From JAUVXJ01 sp034411995 (GTDB lineage Bacteria > Chloroflexota > Anaerolineae > UBA7937 > B3-Chlor), in contig DAOUME010000007.1 of NCBI GenBank assembly GCA_034411995.1, forward strand, positions 248,001 through 312,000: a stretch of 64,000 bases of DNA, written 5' to 3'. The notes beneath the pieces were generated by a model that had not been told where the DNA came from, did no database searches, and worked only from the letters and a program-made list of their open reading frames with translations. Positions 1-9,054 of this stretch are shown piece by piece (position 1 is the stretch's first letter; every line of letters begins with the position of its first letter). A program made the position numbers and the translations under genes.

Positions 1-741
1 TCCGAGTGTGCCGCCGATGGCCAGTGATCCGGTATCTCCCATGAACAACTGCGCAGGATAGGCGTTGTACCAGAGAAAGGCCATGATCGCCCCAGTCATG
101 GTGAAGCAGAAGGCGACCAGATAGAGTTGCCCCTGGAGCAGAGCGATTACTCCGAAGGCCACGAAAGCCACCCCGGACGTGTTCCCGGCCAGGCCGTCCA
201 GGCCATCAGTGAGATTGACCGCATTGGTAATGGCCACGATCACAAACACAGCACATGGTAGATACCAGATGCCCAACGAGATCTTGGTTGGCACCGTGGG
301 CAACGCCAGGCTCTCCAGGCGAAAAATGAAATGCAGAACGCAGGCCGCCCCGAACGCTACAGCGATCTGCCAGGCCAGCTTGTGGCGGGCGCTGAGGCCC
401 CCTTTGCCGTTGGTTGGTTCGCCAGCGGCGGCACGCCGGCTTCTTCGCAGGCCAATCCAGTCGTCCACGGCGCCGACAAAGGCGTAGGCCAGCGTGGTGG
501 TGAGGGGAAGCAGCATCGATTCATGGTCGATAAGATTGAACACGGCGGTCATGACCGCCACCGGCACGACGATGGCGATACCTCCCATGGTAGGTGTGCC
601 AGTCTTCAGTTGGTGGGAGACAGGTCCGTCGATGCGGATCTGCTCACCGACGCCACGAGCCTTCAGGAACTTGAGCAACAAGGAGCCGAAGGGCAGCGCC
701 ATGAGAAACGTTGCCGCTCCCAGGGCCAGAGCTACGGCCAT
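1..741 (-). CDS. mraY: Phospho-N-acetylmuramoyl-pentapeptide-transferase MraY (partial)
   Basis: Reading the minus strand from 741 to the window edge gives 247 codons of an MraY-type integral membrane protein; the C-terminus is cut off. Seen: MAVALALGAATFLM start, a GTPTMGG segment, VDDWIGL (the catalytic Asp pair region), NAVNLTDGLDGLAG, and FLWYNAYPAQLFMGDTGS, all characteristic of MraY. The family transfers phospho-MurNAc-pentapeptide from UDP to undecaprenyl phosphate, giving lipid I at the cytoplasmic membrane. The ATG overlaps the murF stop by one base (TAATG), so translation is probably coupled. It follows murF as in standard dcw clusters. Confidence 0.95.
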   Translation of the reverse strand, partial: MAVALALGAATFLMALPFGSLLLKFLKARGVGEQIRIDGPVSHQLKTGTPTMGGIAIVVPVAVMTAVFNLIDHESMLLPLTTTLAYAFVGAVDDWIGLRRSRRAAAGEPTNGKGGLSARHKLAWQIAVAFGAACVLHFIFRLESLALPTVPTKISLGIWYLPCAVFVIVAITNAVNLTDGLDGLAGNTSGVAFVAFGVIALLQGQLYLVAFCFTMTGAIMAFLWYNAYPAQLFMGDTGSLAIGGTLG

Positions 742-2162
742 TATGTCTCTCCCAGTTGGGCGACTATGTCTTCCATGTGTATGGAACGAGACCCTTTGAT
801 CAGAACGAGATCGCCAGCGCCTACCATGGCCAGGAGCAACTGCACAGCTTGCTCGTTGCTCTGGGCGAACATCACATCACTCTTATCCATGCCGGCAGCG
901 AGCGCCTCGCGGCCAATGATGGCACCGAGGTCTCCGACGGTCACCAGCTTGTCGAGGACCTCCGCTGCACGGTACCCTACTTTGGCGTGCCCCTCCTCTG
1001 TATATGACCCCAACTCCAGCATGTCTCCCAGGACGGCAATCTTCCGGCCCTTCAACTCGGCCAGCAGATTCAGTGCGGCAAGGCTCGAGGTAGGGCTGGA
1101 GTTGTAGCTGTCATCTATGAGGGTGGAGCCTTTGACCCCCGGCGTGGCGAGCAGGCGGAGCTGCACCTTCATATCGCGGAGGCCGGACACAATCTGGCCC
1201 CACGGCTCTCCTTCCAGCACCCCCACCGCGGCAGCCGCGAGCGCGGTGTGCACACTGTGCCGGCCGAGCAGAGGAATCTTGACGTGCACGGTCTCACGAC
1301 CGTAGTGCATGCGGAAGCGAACTCCCTCCAATCCCCGGCTCTCTATGTGGCTGGCCCAGAGGTCGTGGTCTGGGCTGAGGCCGTAGTAGAAGACCCGTGC
1401 CTTGGTCAACTTGGACATGGCCGTCACCCTGGGATCGTCCCCGTTGAGGACCGCTGTGCCATCAACAGGAAGCGCTTCCACCAGTTCAGACTTGGCTTGA
1501 GCGATGCGCTCCAGGGAGCCCAATCGTTCCAGGTGGGAGCTGGTCACATTGGTCACGACTCCTACCTGGGGGAGGGCTATGGCAGCAAGTAGTGCGATTT
1601 CGCCCAAGGCATACATGCCCAGCTCCAACACCACTCTTTCGTGCGTCTCATCCAGCTGGAGCAGCGTCAAGGGCAGACCTATCTCGTTGTTGTAGTTCTC
1701 CTCGCTCTTGAGGGTGGGGAAGCTCTTACTCAGTACGGCGTGAATAGCCTCTTTGGTGGTCGTCTTGCCCACGCTCCCGGTAATGCCTACGACGCGCACG
1801 TCAAATCGCCTGCGGTGAAGCGCCGCGATGTCCTGAAGGGCCTTCAGCGCATCCTCCACCAGGAGACAGAAGGGAGGCTCCAATGGGCTGGGCAGCGCGG
1901 GGAGCGGACGCCCGGTGGTGTCCACGAGCTGCGGCGCTCCGTCCACCACCGTGTCGATGAGGGCGGCGTAGGCGCCTGATTGCAGGGCGCTGTTGACGTA
2001 TTGGTGACCGTCCTCCTTCTCGCCGCGGAGCGCTACGAAGAGGCTGGCCTGGCTGGCGAGTCGAGAATCGATCACCACATCGCGAAAGGCCAGTTTCGCC
2101 GCTTGCTCGTCCTCTATAGTCTGTCCAGTTATGGCTAGCCAGATCTCCGCCAGCGTAAGCAT
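741..2162 (-). CDS. murF: UDP-N-acetylmuramoyl-tripeptide--D-alanyl-D-alanine ligase MurF
   Basis: A 473-residue Mur ligase, normal length for MurF. It adds D-Ala-D-Ala to the UDP-MurNAc-tripeptide in the cytoplasm using ATP. Visible features are an N-terminal Mur ligase domain (residues about 25-95), the ATP-binding loop GSVGKTTTK (about 129-137), NYNNEIGLP (about 156-164), which is typical of MurF, and a C-terminal domain with DDSYNSSPTS. It sits 22 bases after ftsI and overlaps mraY by one base, the usual dcw order. I see nothing unusual in the catalytic motifs. Confidence 0.96.
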   Translation of the reverse strand: MLTLAEIWLAITGQTIEDEQAAKLAFRDVVIDSRLASQASLFVALRGEKEDGHQYVNSALQSGAYAALIDTVVDGAPQLVDTTGRPLPALPSPLEPPFCLLVEDALKALQDIAALHRRRFDVRVVGITGSVGKTTTKEAIHAVLSKSFPTLKSEENYNNEIGLPLTLLQLDETHERVVLELGMYALGEIALLAAIALPQVGVVTNVTSSHLERLGSLERIAQAKSELVEALPVDGTAVLNGDDPRVTAMSKLTKARVFYYGLSPDHDLWASHIESRGLEGVRFRMHYGRETVHVKIPLLGRHSVHTALAAAAVGVLEGEPWGQIVSGLRDMKVQLRLLATPGVKGSTLIDDSYNSSPTSSLAALNLLAELKGRKIAVLGDMLELGSYTEEGHAKVGYRAAEVLDKLVTVGDLGAIIGREALAAGMDKSDVMFAQSNEQAVQLLLAMVGAGDLVLIKGSRSIHMEDIVAQLGET

Positions 2163-2184
2163 GCAGTCTCCTCAGGCCGGTGTG

Positions 2185-3933
2185 TTACGCCCTGCTGGTT
2201 CCGAACTCGTCGGGTGGTATGCCAAGATACAAGAAGAGCCGCCCCGCGATCCGCTGGAACGCAGGAACCGCCACCACTGTACCCCAGGGCGACTTGGTCG
2301 GCTTGTCGATCTTGATCAGCACGATAAACTTCGGGTCTCGAGCCGGGGCATAGGCCACGAAGGAGGCGATGGTATCCGTAGGGTGGTAGCCACCCGCGAC
2401 AGGGATCTGCGCCGTTCCAGTCTTGCCGGCTATGGCGTAGCCAGGCAACTGGAGGTTCTCGTTCGCGCTCATCACTTCTACCAGCATCTCCGTGAGTTCC
2501 TCCGCCACCCAGGGGGAGATCACCTGCTGGCGGGGCTGTGGGTGGAACTCCTCGACGACCTGCCCACCCTCCTCGATCCGCTGGACGACATAGGGGGTGG
2601 GCAAGACTCCATCGTTGGCCACTGCAGCAACAGCGGTGATCATCTGAATCGGTGTGACAGCAATGCCCTGGCCAAAGGCGTTGGTACCCAGATCGCCCTC
2701 ACGCCAGTTGCCGTCCCCGGGGACCCGCATGAGTCCTCTGGATTCGTAGGGCAGGTCTATGCCGGTCGGCTCACCGAAGCCAAAGCGCTTTACATAATCA
2801 TAGAACCTCTCAGGTCCGAGGTTGGTGCTCAAGGTCGCTGCCCCTACGTTCAGGGAGTACCTAAGCAGGTCTGTCATGCTCGTGGTGCCGTAGGCTTTCC
2901 TGTCCCAGTTGTAGATCAGGTGTCCGCCCACGAAGATCTGGCCCTGATCGTAGTAGGTGGTGTAGCGGCCCACGACGCCAGCGTCCAGGGCTGCGGCCAT
3001 GGTCACCACCTTGAACACGGACCCGGGCTCATAGGCTTCGCTGACCGCAGGGTTGAAGAACTGGTCCTCGTCGATCGGCTGTCCGAGGGCCGGGTTGGGA
3101 TCGTAGCCAGGATAGCTAGCCATGGCCAGGATGGCACCCGACCGGGGATCCATGACGATGATCGTCCCTCTCTCGGCTGCCCACTCTTCTATGGTGTTCT
3201 TGAGCTCATCCTCGACCAGTTGTTGTATGGTGCGATCTATGGTCAGTACGACGTCTTGACCATCCCTGGGCAGCACCACGCTGCTCGATCCGATGCTGAT
3301 ACCGAGGTCGACGGTCTCGGCTGAGCCTCCCCACGAGCCGGCCTGGCCGCGGAGTTGACTGTTGAATGACTCTTCAACCCCGTAGAACGCGTCGTAATCG
3401 ATCTCGTGGTCGTAGGTCACGAAGCCCAGAAGATGGCAAGCGAGATCCTTCTCGGGGTAGACACGCTTTCGGGCTGGGCTAATGCCCAGAGCACCGGTGT
3501 TCCAGTCGTCCTTGATCTTTTCGACCTCTCTGGCCACGGCCAGGGGTGCATCCCAGGCCAGAGAGACTGACGGCTGGTCCTTGCGCGAGAGCATCACAGC
3601 CAGGGCATCCGGATCCATGTCCAGCACAGGCGCTAGATCGAAGGCCAGCCCCTCTGGGTCTTCGATATCCCTGGGGGTGGCGTAAATCTCGAATTCGTAT
3701 TCGTCCAGGGCCAGGGCGAAACCGTGACGGTCCAAGATGGCTCCCCGGAGTGCGGGTATGGGTATGTCGACCAGTTGCCATCGCTGGCCGATGCTCTGCA
3801 GGTCCTCGTGACGGAGCACCTGCCAGTAGAACAGGCGACCAGCCAGAATGACGACCCCTGCAACTGTGGCTACCCACACCACCACGAGTCGTATCTTTGA
3901 TGGGCCATGCTCTTGCCAGTCAGATTCGATCAT
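2185..3933 (-). CDS. ftsI: Peptidoglycan transpeptidase FtsI (PBP2/PBP3 family)
   Basis: A 582-residue class B penicillin-binding protein. One membrane helix lies at about residues 14-34, followed by a PBP dimerisation domain and a transpeptidase domain. The catalytic triad motifs are intact: SVFK (Ser305, Lys308), SLN (Ser360 to Asn362) and KTG (from Lys504). Within the dcw cluster, between the FtsL-like gene and murF, it should cross-link septal peptidoglycan on the outer face of the membrane. No PASTA domain is visible at the C-terminus. A sporulation- or elongation-specific paralogue is possible by sequence, but the neighbourhood favours division. Confidence 0.93.
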   Translation of the reverse strand: MIESDWQEHGPSKIRLVVVWVATVAGVVILAGRLFYWQVLRHEDLQSIGQRWQLVDIPIPALRGAILDRHGFALALDEYEFEIYATPRDIEDPEGLAFDLAPVLDMDPDALAVMLSRKDQPSVSLAWDAPLAVAREVEKIKDDWNTGALGISPARKRVYPEKDLACHLLGFVTYDHEIDYDAFYGVEESFNSQLRGQAGSWGGSAETVDLGISIGSSSVVLPRDGQDVVLTIDRTIQQLVEDELKNTIEEWAAERGTIIVMDPRSGAILAMASYPGYDPNPALGQPIDEDQFFNPAVSEAYEPGSVFKVVTMAAALDAGVVGRYTTYYDQGQIFVGGHLIYNWDRKAYGTTSMTDLLRYSLNVGAATLSTNLGPERFYDYVKRFGFGEPTGIDLPYESRGLMRVPGDGNWREGDLGTNAFGQGIAVTPIQMITAVAAVANDGVLPTPYVVQRIEEGGQVVEEFHPQPRQQVISPWVAEELTEMLVEVMSANENLQLPGYAIAGKTGTAQIPVAGGYHPTDTIASFVAYAPARDPKFIVLIKIDKPTKSPWGTVVAVPAFQRIAGRLFLYLGIPPDEFGTSRA

Positions 3934-4015
3934 CGATTCGCAGATTCTACGATCCGGGCCCCGCTTTGTCTTCCGCGGGTCTCATTCAAGGGTGAGAAAC
4001 GCACGATGGGAATGG

Positions 4016-4501
4016 TCAGTGATCGATGCTGATCCACGATTCAAACTGGGCTACCAGTTCTCCGAGCCAGTCCCTGGACGGCGCAGGTTGCGGTGCCAAC
4101 TGGCGGCGTTCGGACGTGGATAATGGTGTGGAGTCCTCACTGAGCGCTTCATCTGTCGGCGAGCGTTGGACTACCAGGTATTCCACCACCTCGGGTTCTA
4201 CGAAGCCCAGCTCTTCGGCTCGAGCCCTGATGCGGGATAGGGACTCCATCACGGCTATCTGCCTTCGAAGGTCGGCGTTCTCCTGTCTCCAGTACTCCCT
4301 TTCTCTGGTTAGCCTGGTGATCTCCATTCCGGCAGCGGTGGTTTGGCTGGCCTGGTTCAGATAGAAAGAGCCTATGAGTGAAGCCAGCACCAGCAGCAGA
4401 AGGAGAATGCCCATGGTCTTGCCGCTCAGCCCCCAGGCAGAGTACCTACCAAGCCGGCTGGCGATGGTGCTCCTGGGGATGAACAATGGATCAGAGTCCA
4501 C
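4016..4501 (-). CDS. FtsL/DivIC-like bitopic cell-division protein
   Basis: 161 residues with a short basic N-terminus, one hydrophobic helix at about 30-52 (MGILLLLLVLASLIGSFYL), then a charged heptad-like stretch (about 60-100) predicted to form a coiled coil, and a Ser/Pro-rich tail. It lies between rsmH and ftsI, exactly where ftsL sits in other dcw clusters. The FtsL family is too divergent for firm sequence-only assignment, so the call rests on topology plus position. The 82-base gap to ftsI holds no other gene. Confidence 0.75.
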   Translation of the reverse strand: MDSDPLFIPRSTIASRLGRYSAWGLSGKTMGILLLLLVLASLIGSFYLNQASQTTAAGMEITRLTREREYWRQENADLRRQIAVMESLSRIRARAEELGFVEPEVVEYLVVQRSPTDEALSEDSTPLSTSERRQLAPQPAPSRDWLGELVAQFESWISIDH

Positions 4502-4518
4502 GGTGGTCTCCTCCAGGC

Positions 4519-5442
4519 CTACACCCGCATCGCTACTCTGAGCTTCGCACTGCGAGAGCGCGGGTTCCGCGCCACCTCATGTGCTGATGGACGCACGGGT
4601 TTCCTGGTCAGGATCTGGAGCGTCCGCTGGTGACCACAGGTGCACACCACTATCTCCGGGGGGCAAAGGCAGTCGCGCGATTCTCTGACCATGAAATCCT
4701 TCACCAAACGATCTTCCAGTGAATGAAAGGAGATGACAGCCATTCTGCCACCTCTGGCAAGGATCGCCGGGATGGAGCACAGGACGCTGGAAAGCGCCTC
4801 CAGTTCCCCATTCACCGCTATGCGCAGGGCCTGGAAGGTCTTGGTCGCTGGGTGCAGTCTCCTGCCGCGCCCCACAACGTGCGCCACGACGTCAGCCAGT
4901 TCGAGCGTTGTCCTCAAGGGCCGACTGCGCACAATGGCGCGGGCTATCGCCCTGGCCTTGACCTCCTCACCGCAGTCGGCTATGATGTCAGCTAGCTCTG
5001 ACTCGGCGAGTTCGTTCACGAGATGGGCCACGGTTACGTCTCCATCCTGGTCCATGCGCATGTCGAGAGGGCCGTCCTTCTGGAGAGAAAAGCCTCTCTC
5101 GGCGCTTTCTAATTGGAGGGACGACACTCCCAGATCTAGCAGGACGCCATCGGCCGGTATGAACCCCTCCGCGCACGCTATGGCTGTCAGCCGGGCAAAA
5201 CTGTCACGCACCAGGGTAACCCGCTCACCGAAGGAACTGAGTTGGCGTTCGGCGACCGCGATCGCAGCGATGTCCAGGTCTATGCCCAGGAGCTCGCCGT
5301 CAGGATCCGATCTCTCCAGGATGGCCCTTGCATGGCCCCCGGTCCCCACGGTGCAGTCTATGTATCTACCACCCGTCCTGATTTCCAGTCCCTCCAGGAC
5401 TTCGTCCAGAAGGACCGGTGTGTGGAGCAGGGGGCGATTCAC
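4519..5442 (-). CDS. rsmH: 16S rRNA (cytosine(1402)-N(4))-methyltransferase RsmH (MraW)
   Basis: The start chosen is GTG at 5442, whose first bases form a GTGA overlap with the mraZ stop. This gives 307 residues, the family norm; a longer upstream frame would lie inside mraZ. The N-terminus NRPLLHTPVLLDEVL is typical. The SAM-binding motif DCTVGTGGHA falls at about residues 28-37, and a conserved ISFHSLEDR motif is present near the C-terminus. RsmH methylates C1402 in the ribosomal P site. It is the second gene of the dcw operon and is probably translated by coupling to mraZ. Confidence 0.95.
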   Translation of the reverse strand: MNRPLLHTPVLLDEVLEGLEIRTGGRYIDCTVGTGGHARAILERSDPDGELLGIDLDIAAIAVAERQLSSFGERVTLVRDSFARLTAIACAEGFIPADGVLLDLGVSSLQLESAERGFSLQKDGPLDMRMDQDGDVTVAHLVNELAESELADIIADCGEEVKARAIARAIVRSRPLRTTLELADVVAHVVGRGRRLHPATKTFQALRIAVNGELEALSSVLCSIPAILARGGRMAVISFHSLEDRLVKDFMVRESRDCLCPPEIVVCTCGHQRTLQILTRKPVRPSAHEVARNPRSRSAKLRVAMRV

Positions 5443-5876
5443 AGGCGCACGCCCAACTCGAACAGACGCTCCGCGGTGGCGTCTCCATTCGCCACGAGAT
5501 CGTCGCTGGTCCGTTCCCACCTCTCACGGCCCCAGATCTCCAGGCGGCCTGGACCGCCTACGATCACAGTTTCACCATCCAGTCCGGCCAGCTCTCTCAG
5601 ATTGCCCGGAAGCAGGATGCGTCCCTGCTTGTCGGGCTCACAGTCGGTGGCGTACGCGTACATTCGGCGGGCGAAGTGCCGTGAGTTCTTGTCGGTGAGG
5701 GGCAGTTCGTTCATCTTCTGTGCGATTCCCCCCCACGTCTCCATAGGGAACACCCACAGGCAGCCGTCGAGACCGAGTGTCACCACCACACCTTTGGCCA
5801 GCTCCGCCCGGAACTTGGCGGGCAGGGTCAGCCTACCCTTGCTGTCGATGTTGTGGAGGTAGGAACCCAGGAACAT
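5439..5876 (-). CDS. mraZ: Transcriptional regulator MraZ
   Basis: The ATG at 5876 was chosen because MFLGSYLHNIDSKGR is the canonical MraZ N-terminus, giving 145 residues; the longer open frame would extend into the promoter and operator. Two SpoVT/AbrB-type half-domains are visible (DSKGRLTLPAKFR early, EPDKQGRILLPGNLREL later). MraZ forms a ring-like oligomer that binds repeated TGGG(N) boxes upstream of its own operon. Such boxes are present here just downstream of the -10, so autoregulation of the dcw operon is likely. Confidence 0.95.
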   Translation of the reverse strand: MFLGSYLHNIDSKGRLTLPAKFRAELAKGVVVTLGLDGCLWVFPMETWGGIAQKMNELPLTDKNSRHFARRMYAYATDCEPDKQGRILLPGNLRELAGLDGETVIVGGPGRLEIWGRERWERTSDDLVANGDATAERLFELGVRL

Positions 5877-5931
5877 ATGTGCTACGTGCCCCACCTGGAA
5901 TCGCTTTAGGGGGAGTTGACCGTCGGGATGC

Positions 5932-5955
5932 CCCACTTCTCCCCACAATTACCCA
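5932..5955 (-). promoter_or_regulatory. MraZ-box operator (three TGGG repeats, 10-bp period)
   Basis: On the minus strand TGGG occurs at 5952-5955, 5942-5945 and 5932-5935, each followed by six bases, giving an exact 10-bp helical repeat. It starts two bases downstream of the -10 box and covers the expected transcription start. MraZ operators in other bacteria are tandem TGGG-type boxes at this spacing. The assignment follows from the repeats, their position and the adjacent mraZ gene. Confidence 0.85.
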
Positions 5956-5956
5956 C

Positions 5957-5985
5957 ATTATACCGCAATTCCTGCGATTTGGCAA
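5957..5985 (-). promoter_or_regulatory. mraZ/dcw operon promoter
   Basis: On the minus strand the -35 is TTGCCA (5980-5985) and the -10 is a perfect TATAAT (5957-5962), with a 17-base spacer. The predicted start at about 5950 places the MraZ boxes over the initial transcribed region and gives a leader of about 75 bases. Confidence 0.85.
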
Positions 5986-6173
5986 TGGGTCAAAGGGACT
6001 ACTAGGGCTGGCGTTCCAAGATTTAAGGTTGTTCTCGCTGTGTGGCGGCTTTCCCATAAGGTTTTGGCTTCCCTCTCTAACGCCGACGCACGGGGGGAGG
6101 TGAGAGACCCGCCAAGGCGTCTGGCACTCGAGGCTCCAGGCCGCAGGCGCCAGGAACCGCGCAAGAGGTATGT

Positions 6174-7985
6174 ATGGGCGAGCAGGCGGACATCGAAACG
6201 CTGCTGAGGAAAGGCATCTCGTCGGCCAAGGCTGGCAGGGCGGAGGAGGCGAGAGATCTGCTGTCTCAGGTGCTCGACCTGGATCCGGAGAACGAGAAGG
6301 CCTGGCTCTGGATGAGCAGCGTGGTGCCTGATGATGACAGGATCGTCTGCTTGCGGAACGTGATAGCCATCAACCCCTCGAACGAGCTGGCCCGCCTGGG
6401 CTTGGAGTCCTTGCTGAAGGAGAAGGAACATGAAACCGCGCGGGAGGCGCCAATCCCACGCGTAGAGCCGGTGGAGGAGGAGTCATGGCCGGCGATGGAG
6501 TCGGAGCCCCCATCTGACGCCGAGGAGGAGGTTTCTGGAGGGGGGCGGAGCTGTGGGGCCTGGCTTGGCTTGAGCATCCTGGCGGTGCTGGCCATCTCGG
6601 TATGCGTGGTGGCAGCGGTCCTGGGCATGATGGTGCTCGGCCCTGGCCACCAGCGAGCAGAGTCTCCCACGGTGGCCGCGTCGCTTCCCATGGAAACGCC
6701 GACCCTCGCCTCACAGCACACGCCGTCAGTGACCTCTACCCTCACCCCCACTCGCACCCCAGCGCCCACGAGCACGCTGGTCTTGCCTGACGCGCGAATA
6801 CCCGGCTTTCCCATCGTCAACGAGGGCGCCTACGACGAAGTGGAAGCGAGGGTCCGCGACCTCAGGGGCCTGGAGAGTACGCACACAGTGGAGAGGGTGG
6901 CCTTCACGCGCTACCGTCTGGAGGAGTACCTAAACGACTGGTACGGGACGGAGGAGCATCGTGCCGAGATGGAGACCGTGGAGGAGTTGTATCGGGCGTT
7001 GGGTCTCATCGATGAGGAGTACGATCTGGTCGAGAATGAGATCGCGATGCTGCGAGAGGACGTTGCCGGGCTGTACGATACCGAGACGGGGGAGATCTAT
7101 CTGGTCGTGGACCGCTACACCAGCGATCTGATGCTGGAGGTGACTTTTGCCCACGAGTTCACTCATGCCCTGCAAGACCAGAACTTCGATCTGGACTCGC
7201 TCGAAGAGGGGTCAGCGACAACCGATTCCCGTTTGGCGCTTCAGGCGCTGGTCGAGGGAGATGCCTCGCTGGTCATGCTGGAGTATGCGTTTCGGTATCT
7301 ATTCGAGATGCCGTTCGACCGCTCTGATCTACTCCAGGCCATACAGGAGGTGGAGCAGGGCGAGTATCGGGGTGCGCCCTCGGTGGTGCGTCGGACCGCA
7401 TGGTTTCCCTACGAACAAGGGGCCGTCTTCGCGGCGGCCCTGGTGGAGCGCGGCGGGTGGACACAGTTGAACCAGGCATTGCGCAGTCCCCCTCAGACGA
7501 CGGAGCAGGTCATGCACCCGGATAAGTATCTGGCGGGCGAAGGGGGCAGCCCACCGGAAGTCGCAGACCTGACCGACGTGCTGGGCGCGGGATGGGAGGA
7601 ATTGACCAGGGACGTCCTGGGCGAGTTGTTCATCCGCGTCTACCTGGAGAGGGAGCTCGGCAGCGAGGAAGCCCTGATGGCAGGGGAGGGCTGGGAGGGA
7701 GATAGAGCCGTGCTCCTCTCCAACGAGGAGCGGGACCAGCAGGTCTTCGTCTGGCGGATCAGCTGGGATAGCGAGCCCAACGCGGGAGAGTTCCTGCAAT
7801 TGTACTCGTCCTTCATGCAGCGCTCGGGAGCGGGCCTCGGCGATACGGGTGATCTGCACCGGAGACGATGGGAGACTCCGGACCAGGTGACTCGCCTGAT
7901 CCAGCGTGGTGAGGAAACGTTGCTGGTGGTAGCTTCCGATGCGGCGACTGCGGAGCTCGTCCTCGCGGAGTTGTCAGGGTTCTAG
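6174..7985 (+). CDS. TPR-containing, membrane-anchored zinc-metalloprotease-like protein
   Basis: 603 residues. The N-terminal 85 residues form two TPR-like repeats; residues about 125-152 form one membrane helix; a Thr/Pro-rich linker follows (about 165-200). The C-terminal domain carries HEFTH at 327-331, a zincin HExxH motif, followed by LVEGDASLVMLEY whose Glu could be the third zinc ligand. The TPR part is predicted inside and the protease outside. An AGAGG ribosome site lies just before the ATG. I do not recognise a named family; a stretch of similar architecture is familiar from Chloroflexota. Substrate unknown. It is divergent from the dcw operon. Confidence 0.8.
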   Translation: MGEQADIETLLRKGISSAKAGRAEEARDLLSQVLDLDPENEKAWLWMSSVVPDDDRIVCLRNVIAINPSNELARLGLESLLKEKEHETAREAPIPRVEPVEEESWPAMESEPPSDAEEEVSGGGRSCGAWLGLSILAVLAISVCVVAAVLGMMVLGPGHQRAESPTVAASLPMETPTLASQHTPSVTSTLTPTRTPAPTSTLVLPDARIPGFPIVNEGAYDEVEARVRDLRGLESTHTVERVAFTRYRLEEYLNDWYGTEEHRAEMETVEELYRALGLIDEEYDLVENEIAMLREDVAGLYDTETGEIYLVVDRYTSDLMLEVTFAHEFTHALQDQNFDLDSLEEGSATTDSRLALQALVEGDASLVMLEYAFRYLFEMPFDRSDLLQAIQEVEQGEYRGAPSVVRRTAWFPYEQGAVFAAALVERGGWTQLNQALRSPPQTTEQVMHPDKYLAGEGGSPPEVADLTDVLGAGWEELTRDVLGELFIRVYLERELGSEEALMAGEGWEGDRAVLLSNEERDQQVFVWRISWDSEPNAGEFLQLYSSFMQRSGAGLGDTGDLHRRRWETPDQVTRLIQRGEETLLVVASDAATAELVLAELSGF

Positions 7986-8131
7986 CACCAGCGCAACTCT
8001 GGCTCGAGGGCTGGCCGCCACATTGCGATAGTTGGTGAGGTCTGGCGCCTGATCTGTCTCTGTCTGCCCTTCGAGCGGTGGCCGCGGCAATCGCTCCGAC
8101 GGCGAGCCCGTGATGGCCAGACCCCAGTTCT

Positions 8132-8848
8132 TCAGTCGGCGGGGCTGATCCAGATCTCGCCGAACAACTCGTTCTGCTCGACCGCCACCTTTCGCCTTTT
8201 CATCAGTTGCAGGAGAGCGATGAAGGTGACGACGATCTCCATCCGAGATGTAGCCTGCTGGAGCAGGCTGGTGAAGCCCAGGCGGCCGTGAACTCGCAGC
8301 AGGTTTTCCAGGCGAGCGATGGTGTCCGCCAGGGATATACGAAGCGGTGTCACCACCTCGTCTGCCGAAGACGCCACCTGGGCCACCATGGCTTGCCGCA
8401 CGGCCTCCACCAAGGCATCAAGAGTGATCCCCTCCAACCGCACGGTACCATCGGGGTTGGGCGGAGGCAGTAGTCGGGCGTAAGCTCTCAGGCCGTGGTC
8501 CTCTCTGAATCGCAGGTCCTGCGCTGCACTCTTGAACTTGCGATACTCGATCAGGCGTCGCACCAGCTCGTCGCCGATGTCTTCTTCCCCCTCCTCCTCA
8601 GGCTCGGCTGGGGGTTGGGGCAGCAGGTTTCTGGACTTGATGAGGAGGAGCTGGGCCGCGATGATCAAGAAATCGGCCAGCTTCTCGGGTTCTACCGTCT
8701 CCAGCTGGTTGATGTATTCCAGGTACTGGTCGGTGACTGCGGCGAGAGAGACCTTGGTGATGTCGAGCTCCCGCTCTTCGATGAGCTGGAGGAGCAAGTC
8801 CAGTGGCCCCTCAAAGACAGGTAGTCGGACCGTGTACTTCGTAGACAA
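8132..8848 (-). CDS. scpA: Segregation and condensation protein A (ScpA)
   Basis: 238 residues starting at TTG (8848); the N-terminus VFEGPLDLLLQLIEERELDI is the kleisin signature of ScpA. It bridges the Smc head domains with ScpB in bacterial condensin. A Pro/Glu-rich linker lies mid-protein (about 70-85) and a winged-helix C-terminus follows. The partner scpB is 43 kb away at 51119, although the two are often adjacent in other genomes. The gene has its own promoter about 140 bases upstream and stands alone on this strand. Confidence 0.93.
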   Translation of the reverse strand: MSTKYTVRLPVFEGPLDLLLQLIEERELDITKVSLAAVTDQYLEYINQLETVEPEKLADFLIIAAQLLLIKSRNLLPQPPAEPEEEGEEDIGDELVRRLIEYRKFKSAAQDLRFREDHGLRAYARLLPPPNPDGTVRLEGITLDALVEAVRQAMVAQVASSADEVVTPLRISLADTIARLENLLRVHGRLGFTSLLQQATSRMEIVVTFIALLQLMKRRKVAVEQNELFGEIWISPAD

Positions 8849-8903
8849 GTCTGGAATCCTCGGATCTCTTCGGCTGCGTGAACCGGATGCCGACGATCGA
8901 CCA

Positions 8904-8924
8904 GGAGAGCGGTACGCGCTCTCC
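8904..8924. other. Perfect hairpin in the scpA 5' leader
   Basis: GGAGAGCG and CGCTCTCC pair perfectly over 8 bp around a 5-base loop. It lies within the predicted scpA leader, about 55 bases before the TTG start, and has no T-run, so it is not an intrinsic terminator. Function unknown. Confidence 0.6.
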
Positions 8925-8988
8925 GTTCGTAGGCCTCAGCCTGGGCAGTCTCGGTTGCCAAGTAGTGGGCCACGGAAACGGCGGAGCG

Positions 8989-9018
8989 ATTATATGGCAG
9001 GTGCGGGCCCTTTGTCCA
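8989..9018 (-). promoter_or_regulatory. scpA promoter
   Basis: On the minus strand, -35 TGGACA (9013-9018), an 18-base spacer, and -10 TATAAT (8989-8994). It predicts a leader of roughly 135 bases before scpA. It is back-to-back with the plus-strand promoter at 9055-9083. Confidence 0.75.
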
Positions 9019-9054
9019 TCGCTTTGTTCCCGACGGCTTCGATGCTGCTCCCGA

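Noticed and set aside
2131..3324. 397-residue plus-strand open frame opposite ftsI/murF
   Set aside because: It lies wholly antisense to two well-identified genes, has no family features and reflects GC-rich codon bias.
4733..5698. 321-residue plus-strand open frame
   Set aside because: Antisense to rsmH and mraZ; Arg/Ser-rich composition typical of a shadow frame.
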